A stretch of DNA of 64,000 nucleotides from Candidatus Sysuiplasma acidicola (lineage in GTDB: Archaea > Thermoplasmatota > Thermoplasmata > Sysuiplasmatales > Sysuiplasmataceae), in assembly GCA_019721035.1 (NCBI GenBank), contig JAHEAA010000001.1, positions 103,991 to 167,990 on the forward strand, written 5' to 3'. Position numbers and translations under genes: made by a program. Below the pieces are notes generated by a model that was not told the origin of the DNA, did no database searches, and saw only the letters and a program-made list of their open reading frames with translations. Positions 17,778 to 26,234 of this stretch are shown here, piece by piece (within the stretch, counting starts at the first letter, position 1; every line of letters starts with the position of its first letter).

Positions 17778-17875
17778 TAATGTGTTGATGATGGTGGTTG
17801 GGAGAACCACAGTTGCAACATGAACGTAGTCGGCCAGAGTGTGCCAACATTCACCTCAGGTTTATCTGTTGCCTG

Positions 17876-18745
17876 TCAGGTAACTGGCCGACCCGCCCTG
17901 TCGCTGCCCCAGCCGGCGCTTTCGATTGCCGCCTCCGGGTTGCCACGATTCCACTTATTGGCGATGACACGAAAGCCTGAAATCGCATCTGTCTCGTTCG
18001 AAACCAGCCAGAGCAGCGGCTGTACCATGATTGCCGGGTCCAGAAGTGCACTCCTGGCATTCTGCGGGAAAGCATCGGGGATCATACCGGTTAGCGCCGC
18101 GCCGCCGGGCAGCAGGGCGTTGACCGTCACCCCGGTGCCGCGCAAATCCTCTGCCCAGATGATGGTCTCGGATTCCAGCGCCGCTTTCGACGGGCCATAG
18201 GGTGAGAAACCAGTACGGTGCATCGTAGAACGGTTAATCGACACGTTGATGACGCGCCCCCATCCCACTCGCACCATGTGCGGCACAACAGCGCGGGCCA
18301 TCAGGAACGGGCCTGTGACGTTGGTATCTACAATCATTCGCCAAGTGTCTGGCTCAACGTCCCAGAAGCGTGTCGGCTCGGTCATGAAGGTTTCGCTGAC
18401 ATATTTCATGCCACGGCCGGCATTATTGACCAGGATGTCCAGTCTGCCGAATTGTTGCAGTGCCGCCGCAACCACGCGTTCTGTGTCCGTTTCACGGGTA
18501 ACATCTGCAAGGACAGGAAAGACCATGCCCTCTTTCGCCTCAGACGCCACCGCCTCGATTTCGGCAACCTCGCGGGCCGCGGTCGCTACCACCCGGATAC
18601 CCGCATGCGCCAGGCCAAGTGCCATCGCCCGGCCGAGGCCTCTCCCCGCCCCTGTGACAATCGCCACCCGGCTGTTGCCCGGTACCTTCACGTCTCTGTC
18701 GTTTGGCCCACTGATTCGAGACTGAGCAGGGTTATGGTCAGTCAT
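17876..18745 (-). CDS. Short-chain dehydrogenase/reductase, probably horizontally acquired
   Basis: NAD(P)-dependent oxidoreductase of 289 residues with the Rossmann signature TGAGRGLG (residues ~31-38), the NNAG motif (ILVNNAGRG) and the active-site YGPSK. The usual Ser 13 residues before Tyr is not in register: Ser lies at -14 and -10. The substrate cannot be read from sequence. The coding region is visibly GC-richer than its neighbours, with bacterial-style codon use and many GCC, CGG and CTG-type codons. It is flanked by poorly coding DNA on both sides (17778-17875 and 18746-18877), which points to recent transfer from a bacterium. An AAAGGAG box lies nine bases before the ATG, and TTATAA about 40 bases upstream. 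Confidence 0.88.
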   Translation of the reverse strand: MTDHNPAQSRISGPNDRDVKVPGNSRVAIVTGAGRGLGRAMALGLAHAGIRVVATAAREVAEIEAVASEAKEGMVFPVLADVTRETDTERVVAAALQQFGRLDILVNNAGRGMKYVSETFMTEPTRFWDVEPDTWRMIVDTNVTGPFLMARAVVPHMVRVGWGRVINVSINRSTMHRTGFSPYGPSKAALESETIIWAEDLRGTGVTVNALLPGGAALTGMIPDAFPQNARSALLDPAIMVQPLLWLVSNETDAISGFRVIANKWNRGNPEAAIESAGWGSDRAGRPVT

Positions 18746-18877
18746 ACGCTATCGCTCCTTTTTACTTCTCATTTTGTTATAACATGGTGATATTTCACTA
18801 TTTAGGGAAACGGACCAATTTCCATTTCAGGAATCGCGTCAAAGTGCGCTGATCGCACAGTTCAGTGGCTATGGCAT

Positions 18878-19039
18878 TCAGCTTTCAAACTCTTCCTGCA
18901 AATCAATTATTACCTGTTCCAGAACTTCTTCAAAGCTGCCGCTTTTGTATTCGCGGATGCCGCCAAGTTCACTCTGAACTCTTGCGAAGTAACTCGAATC
19001 GGTCTTCAGAAACTCGACATTGCAAAGTGATTCTTCCAT
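18878..19039 (-). CDS. Small acidic conserved-looking protein (53 residues)
   Basis: A short gene, easily missed by length cut-offs. Translation begins MEESLCNVEFLKTDSSYF, continues with VQSELGGIREYKSG, and ends FEEVLEQVIIDLQEEFES. The composition looks like a genuine protein: a beta-strand, then an amphipathic acidic helix at the C-terminus. It lies 53 bases downstream of rimI on the same strand and is probably co-transcribed. I do not recognise a family; a small regulatory or adaptor protein is possible. Confidence 0.6.
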   Translation of the reverse strand: MEESLCNVEFLKTDSSYFARVQSELGGIREYKSGSFEEVLEQVIIDLQEEFES

Positions 19040-19092
19040 TTAGGCACGACCGGCTGAAACTGCTCATAAACCAATCGATATTTAAGCTTAAT

Positions 19093-19614
19093 TTAGTCGC
19101 GTGGCTCAATATCCTTCGAATTTCGACGATACTGCCGTTCATGTCCAGCTGCACGCGAACCATTGGGCGCAAGGTCTTTTACCATGTAGTTTGCGTCTTT
19201 TCCGTTACCATAGTAGTCCGATACAGTGTTTTCTATCCTGAATCCCTCGGAGGTGTACAGTCCGATAGCACCATTGTTGACTTTATCAACGTGCAGTGTC
19301 ATGTTTGAAACGCCTCTCAGCGTGCCCATTTTTTCTGCCTCCCTGAGCAGCGAACGCGCAACACCCATTCTTCGCCTTTCCGGCAATACTGCAATAGACG
19401 CTATCTCAATACTGTCTCTGTGAAACATTATTATTTCAGACGCAAATATTTGTCCGTCCTCTGCAACAAGCGTGACTGAAAAGGGATGCTTTAGGAAACC
19501 GATGAGCACAGATCGGCTGAATTTACCGTAAGGGAAGCACTTTTTCTCAATTTCTTCCAGTGCATCTATATCCATCATGCCCGAACGTCTGATGTTGTAG
19601 AGAGCGTTGTGCAT
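19093..19614 (-). CDS. rimI: RimI-type N-alpha-acetyltransferase (GNAT)
   Basis: Acetylates protein N-termini with acetyl-CoA; archaeal RimI/Ard1 homologues act on many nascent proteins. About 173 residues carry the GNAT elements: DIDALEEIEKKCFPYGKFSR at the N-terminus, the acetyl-CoA pyrophosphate loop LPERRRMGVARSLL (R/Q-x-x-G-x-G/A variant), LHVDKVNNGAIGLYTSEGFR, and an aromatic close. The ATG at 19614 follows a GGTGG box; a GTG three codons upstream is also possible. The gene is divergent from the amidase, and the 53-residue protein follows. Confidence 0.85.
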   Translation of the reverse strand: MHNALYNIRRSGMMDIDALEEIEKKCFPYGKFSRSVLIGFLKHPFSVTLVAEDGQIFASEIIMFHRDSIEIASIAVLPERRRMGVARSLLREAEKMGTLRGVSNMTLHVDKVNNGAIGLYTSEGFRIENTVSDYYGNGKDANYMVKDLAPNGSRAAGHERQYRRNSKDIEPRD

Positions 19615-19699
19615 CGAATCCACCGTGTCAAGACATTGTTTCTGTACTTATGTGCCCCGGGCGGGCGCTGTCCTTCCGCCGGTTAATTTCATTACTGCC

Positions 19700-20953
19700 A
19701 TGGGATTCATGGCATTGAGTAATGTTATCTTGACATCATATCTGAAATCTGCCGATGAATACAATGCTTTCGTTACGCGAACTCGGATGGCGCCCACGTC
19801 TCCTGGAAGACTTTCGGGATTAACATTTGCTGTGAAAGACAACATATTTACGGGCGGAGTCAGAACCACAGCTTCTTCTCGAATTCTGATGGATTTTGTT
19901 CCTGACAAAGATGCGTTCATCGTGGCAAGGATAAGATCAGAGGGTGGCACGGTGGAAGGCAAGACAAACAATCATGAATTCGCCATTGGTGCGACAAACA
20001 CCTCCTCGATTTTCGGACCGGCCAGAAACCCTCTTGACACCGACAGGATAAGCGGCGGTTCCAGCGGCGGTTCTGCTGTTGCCGTGGCCGCAGGGATGGT
20101 GGATGTGGGCATCGGGACAGATACAGGTGGTTCTGTGCGCATACCTTCCGCCATGTGCGGTGTTGCCGGATTGAAGCCCACCACCGGTCTCATTCCTTCG
20201 GAGGGTGTCATACCGCTGAGCACAACGCTTGACTCTGTGGGCATCATTGCACGTGAGGTCTCAACAATCAGACACGTCTTCCAGTCTGTCGTTCCGGATG
20301 CAGCACTTAAATCTGTGAGGCCCGCTGCGAAAGCGACCCGTGTGGGCCTCATGCTGTTCGGCGACGACAGGGTTTCCCGCCTGCTGCTCGGAAATCTTGA
20401 ACGTATACTGTCCAGGCTTGAAGTGAAGACGGTATCACTTCCGATACTCGAGGAGAAGGGAAGAACTGCACGCAGGATCATTTCTGCAGTGGAGTCTGCA
20501 GCTTACCATAGAAAATGGCTCGGAAGCAAGGCAGATGCCTACTTTCCCGATGTTAGAAAGGTCCTGCTTTCCGGCCTCGAAACTAGGGGCGTGGATTATA
20601 TCGGCGCCCTTCAGACCATGGCACATATACAGAATGAATATGAAGAGACATTTTCCGTGGTGGATGTCTTGCTTTCACCAACGGTCTCGACGGTAGCGCC
20701 AAAGATATCCGACGTCGTAGGCAGGGAATTTGATTACAGAGATGCTTTGCTGGGAAGAACCGAACTTTTCAATGTTTCCCTCGCACCATCCATAACAATC
20801 AATGGTGGAACGATCGACGATCTTCCCGTCGGTCTTATGGTCAGCGGCCGTCGTTTCGACGACTATTCCGTTCTTGATTTCGCGGAGCGGTTACAGGAGA
20901 GCTTGATTTCGTATACTGCTAAGGTTCGCCGTGACTCGAATCTGTCCACATGA
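19700..20953 (+). CDS. Amidase-signature enzyme (GatA-like)
   Basis: Hydrolase of the amidase-signature family, about 417 residues. The Ser-cisSer-Lys triad is visible: Lys in FAVKDNIF (residue ~50), cis-Ser in SGGSSGGSAVAVAAG, and the nucleophile Ser in GTDTGGSVRIP. It resembles the A subunit of the Glu-tRNA-Gln amidotransferase, but no gatB or gatC is adjacent and the protein is shorter than typical GatA. A general amidase is as likely. The frame is open upstream to 19607, but that region overlaps the divergent rimI start, so ATG 19700 (or 19709) is preferred. Confidence 0.85.
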   Translation: MGFMALSNVILTSYLKSADEYNAFVTRTRMAPTSPGRLSGLTFAVKDNIFTGGVRTTASSRILMDFVPDKDAFIVARIRSEGGTVEGKTNNHEFAIGATNTSSIFGPARNPLDTDRISGGSSGGSAVAVAAGMVDVGIGTDTGGSVRIPSAMCGVAGLKPTTGLIPSEGVIPLSTTLDSVGIIAREVSTIRHVFQSVVPDAALKSVRPAAKATRVGLMLFGDDRVSRLLLGNLERILSRLEVKTVSLPILEEKGRTARRIISAVESAAYHRKWLGSKADAYFPDVRKVLLSGLETRGVDYIGALQTMAHIQNEYEETFSVVDVLLSPTVSTVAPKISDVVGREFDYRDALLGRTELFNVSLAPSITINGGTIDDLPVGLMVSGRRFDDYSVLDFAERLQESLISYTAKVRRDSNLST

Positions 20954-21012
20954 GGCACCGCTCCTAACTGGAATCAGAAGTTCCTTGTATCACTTTTGCA
21001 GTATTCCGGCTC

Positions 21013-21627
21013 ATGACTGAAGTCCTTCAGTTGAAAGTCGGAAGAATGCTGAATTTTTCCTATCTCATATGGGACAGTGAAACACATGAAGCGGCCGTCG
21101 TTGATCCCTCATTCGACACTACTGCCGTCACTAAAGAGCTCAACAGTCGAAATCTTTCGTTGAGATATGTGCTCCTGACTCACCATCATTTCGATCACGT
21201 CCAGGAAGCGGAGCATCTTGCCTCTGCTACCGGCGCTAAGATTGTCGCCGACAGCGTTTCTCCGCTCAAAATCGACATACCACTTCAGGACGGTCAGGGG
21301 ATTCGGCTGGGCGGCGCAGAGATCAGGGCGATGCACACACCGGGACACACCGTCGACAGCTGCTGCTATCTCGTGGACGGAAAGCTCTTCACAGGTGATA
21401 CGTTGTTCATTGGCGAGTGCGGCCGTGTAGACCTTGAAGACAGCAGTCCGCGGGATATGTACACCAGCCTTCTTGTTAAACTACGTGCCCTTCCAGACGA
21501 AACGGTTGTTTTTCCCGGCCATGATTACGGAAAGACTCCCACCTCTACGATCGGAAATGAAAAGGAGAACAATTACACCATGGCGCCGAGGACAATGGAT
21601 GAGTTTCTGAATTTCATGCGGTCATGA
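21013..21627 (+). CDS. Metallo-beta-lactamase-fold hydrolase (glyoxalase II-like)
   Basis: Binuclear metal hydrolase of 204 residues. The metal ligands follow the MBL order: THHHFDH (residues ~56-62), HTPGHT (~112), DTLFIG (~129) and the final His in VFPGHDYG (~174). The spacing and the FIGECGRVDL segment match hydroxyacylglutathione hydrolase-like or persulfide-dioxygenase-like members; the thiol substrate in this organism is unknown. It ends six bases inside the convergent HTH-10 gene. Confidence 0.88.
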   Translation: MTEVLQLKVGRMLNFSYLIWDSETHEAAVVDPSFDTTAVTKELNSRNLSLRYVLLTHHHFDHVQEAEHLASATGAKIVADSVSPLKIDIPLQDGQGIRLGGAEIRAMHTPGHTVDSCCYLVDGKLFTGDTLFIGECGRVDLEDSSPRDMYTSLLVKLRALPDETVVFPGHDYGKTPTSTIGNEKENNYTMAPRTMDEFLNFMRS

Positions 21628-22317
21628 CGTCGTCATTTCCTCGAGCATCTTTTCAATGAGCAGCCTTTCAGCCCTCCTGATTGCCTTGCTGACAGCCGGA
21701 GGTGTCACTCCAGCCATCTTCGCAACGTCTTCCGTGTTTGCCTTTCTGGGAACTTCGAAATATCCCATTGCGTGTGCCATTCTGACCAGCGAAAGCTGCA
21801 CGGGAGTCATGCCTCCCGTTCTCTTCTTTCCGCCCGCGACGCTCCCGACGGAGGAAATGCTGAATTTTACATGCTGCTCTTTCAGCCTTTCCACCGCTTT
21901 CTGCATGTTCTGCTCATCAACGAACAGCGTCATCGGAGCCTTGCCGCTCTTTATCTTCAACGGGGAAGCGAGAAATACTGAGTCCCCCAAGTCCCTCAGG
22001 AGCGGTGCAAGCTTAGGCGGAGTTCTGTGCTTGATTATCACCCTGTATGTCCCGCTTGTCTCATCGGCTTCCAGAAGCTCAAAGTCTATCAGTCCGTACT
22101 TTTTTGAAAGTTCATCCCTCTTCATTGCTATATCGCCCGGCGTGTAGAAATTCAGCGATCTCCTGATCTTAACCATTTCCACCATTGTCTTCTCCGATGC
22201 GAAAAGTGTCTGCATCACCTCTATGCTCTCGTTGTTTATGAAGAACCTGAAGAGCAGCTTATCCAGCGGTTTGATGGTATCCAGGTCAAGTTCCACTCTC
22301 AGGATTCTCAGAGTCAT
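21622..22317 (-). CDS. HTH-10 (bacterio-opsin activator type) transcriptional regulator
   Basis: 231-residue archaeal regulator. The C-terminal HTH-10 domain starts at about residue 172 (TPVQLSLVRMAHAMGYFEVPR) with the recognition helix in TPPAVSKAIRRAERLL. The N-terminal ~160 residues form a sensor-like alpha/beta domain of the kind found in Thermoplasmata and Halobacteria paralogues. The targets are unknown. It is divergent from glyS, with about 127 bases between the two starts. Confidence 0.88.
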   Translation of the reverse strand: MTLRILRVELDLDTIKPLDKLLFRFFINNESIEVMQTLFASEKTMVEMVKIRRSLNFYTPGDIAMKRDELSKKYGLIDFELLEADETSGTYRVIIKHRTPPKLAPLLRDLGDSVFLASPLKIKSGKAPMTLFVDEQNMQKAVERLKEQHVKFSISSVGSVAGGKKRTGGMTPVQLSLVRMAHAMGYFEVPRKANTEDVAKMAGVTPPAVSKAIRRAERLLIEKMLEEMTTS

Positions 22318-22444
22318 TGCGTCAGTATATGAACAGGACGTTGCTTAAAAACCGTTTCCGGAGTTCATTGATACTGTCGCCGACATTCTGTACCAGCAAG
22401 GAAAACATTGATAACTTCGCCACGACTATTGAAACCGGAACAGC

Positions 22445-24199
22445 ATGATAAGCAAGACCGTGACCGCCGGCACCACCGATAAACTATCTTCAATGCTGAA
22501 GCGCAGGGGATTCGTGTGGCCGTCGTTCGAGATATATGGCGGCCAGGCGGGTTTCTACGATTATGGTCCGCTCGGTCTTCTACTGCGTGAAAACATAAAG
22601 GAAGTATGGCGACGTTTTTACAAGGCAGAAGGTTTTTTCGAAATAGACACGCCCTGCATAAATCCGGAAGCGGTATTTCGTGCCTCGGGTCATCTCAAGT
22701 CGTTTTCCGACGTAATGGTCGAGTGCAAAGTCTGTCACGATACTTTCAGGGCAGACCATCTGGTCAGTGCGGATGTCGAGGCACCGTCGTCCGGCGCATT
22801 GATGGAGATGATTCAATCCAAGAAAGTGAAGTGCCCGCGGTGCGGTGCGGCGGATTTCACCGAGCCGGTGCATTTCAACCTTATGTTCGAGACTCACATA
22901 GGACCTTCGAACGGCAGGAGCGCATATCTCCGTCCGGAAACGCCCCAGGGAATATTCATCAATTTCCAGAATCTCAGCCGTTTTTACAGGGAGAAGCTCC
23001 CGTTCGGTGTGCTTCAGACAGGCAAGGCCTTCAGAAATGAAATATCCCCAAGGCAGGGACTCCTGCGTTTGAGGGAATTCAATATCATGGAAGCGGAGAT
23101 ATTCCTCGATCCTGAGGAGAAGAAGTGGCACTCCACGGGACCGGTAACAAAGAGGAAGGTACAGTTTCTTTCCAGGGAGGGAAAAACATTCAGCTTATCA
23201 TTCAGGGAAGCTGTGAACCGTGGACTCGTTCTGAGCGATGCGCAAGCCTATTTCATGAACGTCACATTCAACTTTGCCACTGCTATCGGGCTGGACCCGG
23301 AGCGTCTGCGGTTCAGGCAGCACCGGAAGGACGAGCTGGCGCATTACGCCCTTGACTGCTGGGATCTGGAGGCGCTGCTCAGCAGCGGGTGGACCGAGGT
23401 TACCGGTATTGCGGACAGGGGCGACTACGACCTTAAATCCCATTCTTCAACTTCAGGAGCGGAATTGAGCCATTTCCGAAAGGATGGCAGCGTCCACACG
23501 AAACGGAACATCAGGGTGAAAGCCGACAGGGCAAAACTGGGTCCTCTTTTCAGGAAGGATGCCGGCGCCATAGCGGAAAAGCTCGAGGCAATGGATGTGG
23601 CCGCTGTCAGGGGCCGTGAGAGCATACAGGTTGAACTCGGAGACAGAAGCGTCAGTGTTTCCAGCACTTGCTACAGCATTGAGGAGCGGGAGGAAAAAGT
23701 CTCGGGCAGAAGGATAGTGCCGCATGTCATTGAGCCGGCCAGCGGACTCGACAGACTCTTCTTTGCGCTGCTCGAACACACATTCGATGACTCGAAGGGA
23801 AATACTGTTCTTCATCTGCCCGCCGCTATTGCGCCGGTGAAAGCTGCGGTGCTACCGTTAATTTCCGACGCACGGCTAGAAGAAGGCGCCATGGCTCTGT
23901 ATGCCAGACTGAAGAACTGCGGCTTGGAATCTTACTATGATGATGCCTCTTCAATCGGCAGAAGGTATGCACGCATGGATGAAGCCGGAACACCTTACTG
24001 CATAACGCTGGACAATGAATGGAAAACCAACGGGACTGTTACCGTCAGGGACAGGGACACCAGGAAACAGATCAGGGTGCCTGAAGCATCTGTTGAAACA
24101 GTTATATCGCGGCTTATGGCGGGAGAGAACATAGAGAAGCTCGGGGATGTGGTTGCTGTGAATGAGGAAGAAATAGTTAACGGTGAAAGCGATGAATGA
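22445..24199 (+). CDS. glyS: Glycyl-tRNA synthetase (alpha2 type)
   Basis: Class II synthetase that charges tRNA-Gly. The 584 residues show the opening KLSSMLKRRGFVWPSFEIYGGQAGFYDYGP, then motif 1, and an inserted zinc site of CKVC (~96) with CPRC (~127). Motif 2 is GKAFRNEISPRQGLLRLREF and motif 3 lies near IEPASGLDRLFFALL. The C-terminal anticodon-binding domain spans residues ~475-575. The stop overlaps the start of the following CBS gene, so the two are translationally coupled. Confidence 0.97.
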   Translation: MISKTVTAGTTDKLSSMLKRRGFVWPSFEIYGGQAGFYDYGPLGLLLRENIKEVWRRFYKAEGFFEIDTPCINPEAVFRASGHLKSFSDVMVECKVCHDTFRADHLVSADVEAPSSGALMEMIQSKKVKCPRCGAADFTEPVHFNLMFETHIGPSNGRSAYLRPETPQGIFINFQNLSRFYREKLPFGVLQTGKAFRNEISPRQGLLRLREFNIMEAEIFLDPEEKKWHSTGPVTKRKVQFLSREGKTFSLSFREAVNRGLVLSDAQAYFMNVTFNFATAIGLDPERLRFRQHRKDELAHYALDCWDLEALLSSGWTEVTGIADRGDYDLKSHSSTSGAELSHFRKDGSVHTKRNIRVKADRAKLGPLFRKDAGAIAEKLEAMDVAAVRGRESIQVELGDRSVSVSSTCYSIEEREEKVSGRRIVPHVIEPASGLDRLFFALLEHTFDDSKGNTVLHLPAAIAPVKAAVLPLISDARLEEGAMALYARLKNCGLESYYDDASSIGRRYARMDEAGTPYCITLDNEWKTNGTVTVRDRDTRKQIRVPEASVETVISRLMAGENIEKLGDVVAVNEEEIVNGESDE

Positions 24200-25400
24200 A
24201 GGCCTTTTTGCATCAATGACAAATGTCAGCATTATTGCGGGAAAACTCGGAAAACTGTCCGTGGGCAGGCCTCAGTCAAAATGGCCGATCCTCTTTGCGT
24301 CGCCGGAGGACGAGGTCAGGAATGTTATATCCAGGATGGTTGAACTCGACCTCGACGAAATACCAGTAATTGACAGGAAGGAAGTCATGGGCATAATCTC
24401 CCTGAAGACTGTGGTTAAAAGGAAGAACATACCACCTGCTACCAAGGTGCGCTCGCTTATAACCAAGCCTCCGGAACTGCATCCGTGGAGCAACGTCTTC
24501 GACCTCGCCCATGCGATCATCAACACGGGTTTCAGGCAGATACCAGTCGTAGAGGACGGCAGACTTGCGGGCGTAGCTGACAGAACCGCGCTGATACGCC
24601 TTGTGTCCGGAGTAAAGGAACTGCGAGGCATAAAGGTAGAAGAAGTGATGAGTCCCGGTGCAATCACGCTGCACGAAAATGATTACGTCGACAAGGCATT
24701 TGAGACGTTGAGGTCAACGGGTATACGGGCAGTGCCTGTGATCAACGACTCTGGCAGGATAACGTCGATGCTGCTGATATCTGACCTCGCATCACTGGTC
24801 GTCAACGGCAGATCCAGGGAAACGGTAGGTGAAATTGCCGGACGGGCAAACCCGGTGGAAATAACCGTAGGCAGCATAGCCAGAAAGGACTTCCCTTCGC
24901 TCTCACGCGAAGACAGTATGGAGAAGGTGTTCCGCATGATGTCTTCCGAGGACACAGGCTCTATCCCGGTGCTCGAAAATGGTATGCCTGTCGGCGTGAT
25001 CACGAAGTATGATATTGCTCAGCTGGTGGCGTCGCTCCAGATACGCGAATCGGTATATGTGCAGATAACCGGCGTATCAGACAGCGAAATACTCGATACA
25101 ATGTATGGTGAGATTGGTAAGAGCATGAAAAGGATTGAGAACATTTCCCGTCCTGTTTCGCTATATATTCATGTCCACGAGTACGGCAGCGAGTTCGGCA
25201 AGATTAAGTATTCATTGAGCGGAAAACTGCAGACTGCTGACAGACTCTTTGTAGCTAAGTCATTTGAATGGGATCCGATGCGCACCGTTCAGGACCTTCT
25301 CTCCAAGCTCGAGAGAATGGTGAAGGAAATGAAATCGATCAAGGTGTCCTCCAGGAAAAGAAAGAAGAGTACGCGCATGGCACAGACGGACGAGCAATGA
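24192..25400 (+). CDS. Four-CBS protein with a C-terminal HPF/RaiA-like domain
   Basis: About 402 residues. Residues ~20-285 hold four CBS motifs in two Bateman modules (SPEDEVRNVISRMVELDLDEIPVID; NVFDLAHAIINTGFRQIPVVE; DKAFETLRSTGIRAVPVIND; MEKVFRMMSSEDTGSIPVLENG), which normally bind adenine nucleotides. The last ~115 residues have strand-helix-strands-helix order and close with VQDLLSKLERMVKEMK. This resembles the N-terminal domain of hibernation-promoting factor (S30AE), with VYVQITGVSD aligning to the first strand. The inferred role is a ribosome-silencing factor controlled by energy charge. It overlaps glyS, so it is made with a translation enzyme. The domain match is by eye. GTG at 24183 is an alternative start. 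Confidence 0.8.
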   Translation: MNEGLFASMTNVSIIAGKLGKLSVGRPQSKWPILFASPEDEVRNVISRMVELDLDEIPVIDRKEVMGIISLKTVVKRKNIPPATKVRSLITKPPELHPWSNVFDLAHAIINTGFRQIPVVEDGRLAGVADRTALIRLVSGVKELRGIKVEEVMSPGAITLHENDYVDKAFETLRSTGIRAVPVINDSGRITSMLLISDLASLVVNGRSRETVGEIAGRANPVEITVGSIARKDFPSLSREDSMEKVFRMMSSEDTGSIPVLENGMPVGVITKYDIAQLVASLQIRESVYVQITGVSDSEILDTMYGEIGKSMKRIENISRPVSLYIHVHEYGSEFGKIKYSLSGKLQTADRLFVAKSFEWDPMRTVQDLLSKLERMVKEMKSIKVSSRKRKKSTRMAQTDEQ

Positions 25401-25484
25401 ACGAATCGCGACCGCACACAACGTTTTCAGCTTCTGAAAATATGGTAAGTTAAGAGGTTTGCTGGATCCGCCGCTTGCCGGTAT

Positions 25485-26003
25485 TCAGCCAACTGTTTCA
25501 GCCACAACCGGTGTCATCGTGAAGCCGGAAGCCGGATCTCCGTGCACAGCCTGGGTGCTGTTGAAGTCAAGTGTCACCGTTGTCGTCGAGCCGGACGATA
25601 TCGTGAACTGACCCGCAACGTCGACTGAGGAGCTCACAAGCGATATCTTGTATGTTTTGCCGCTGTACACTCCATAGGCTCCTGTGATGGTCAGCCTGAT
25701 CATCTGATAGTGTCCGTTCGGCAGTTTCAGGCTCGTGAGGAACAAAGATTTACTGGTCGCATTTGCCAGGTTGACAGAAACAGGTGTCGAAAAGCTTTTC
25801 AAATATCCGCCGCCGCTTCCGCCTGTTGAGTTGTGTATCGACACAGAACTGACGTTGATGTACAGCGCACTCCAGCCCGAAGGCAGTGGATCCTTCACCT
25901 GTATGTTCAGGCTGCCTCCGCTGCCGAACACGTAGTAGGCAGTTCCGCCCACCGCGAGCAGTGCAACGATGACTGCAGCAACTATTTTCGAACTCTTATT
26001 CAT
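25485..26003 (-). CDS. DUF4382-like extracytoplasmic membrane-anchored protein
   Basis: About 172 residues. The N-terminus MNKSSKIVAAVIVALLAVGGTAYYVF is a signal anchor, split here as a short basic segment and a hydrophobic helix. The body is beta-rich, with VKDPLPSGWSALYINVSSVSIHNS, LKLPNGHYQMIRL and TVTLDFN, the layout of DUF4382 domains. It probably sits outside the membrane; its function is unknown. The frame is open to 26180, but the extra 59 residues look non-native, so ATG 26003 is preferred. It is convergent with the CBS gene. Confidence 0.7.
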   Translation of the reverse strand: MNKSSKIVAAVIVALLAVGGTAYYVFGSGGSLNIQVKDPLPSGWSALYINVSSVSIHNSTGGSGGGYLKSFSTPVSVNLANATSKSLFLTSLKLPNGHYQMIRLTITGAYGVYSGKTYKISLVSSSVDVAGQFTISSGSTTTVTLDFNSTQAVHGDPASGFTMTPVVAETVG

Positions 26004-26234
26004 ATCAATATCGCATAGTTCGATTTTCTTTCCCATATAAGGACATTCTTGTACAAGCTTCGAACTGCGATATTGCTCTATTACCTGCGACGCCCGGATC
26101 GCAGACTCTTTTTTTGCAGCAAGCGGAGCGGACATGACACCGTCGACCTTTCGTTCCATCTTTTCGTCGCTCTTTGGCAAAGACTGCCCGAAAAGAATTA
26201 AGTACAGGATGTTGATGCTTCAGAGGTAGTCCAA

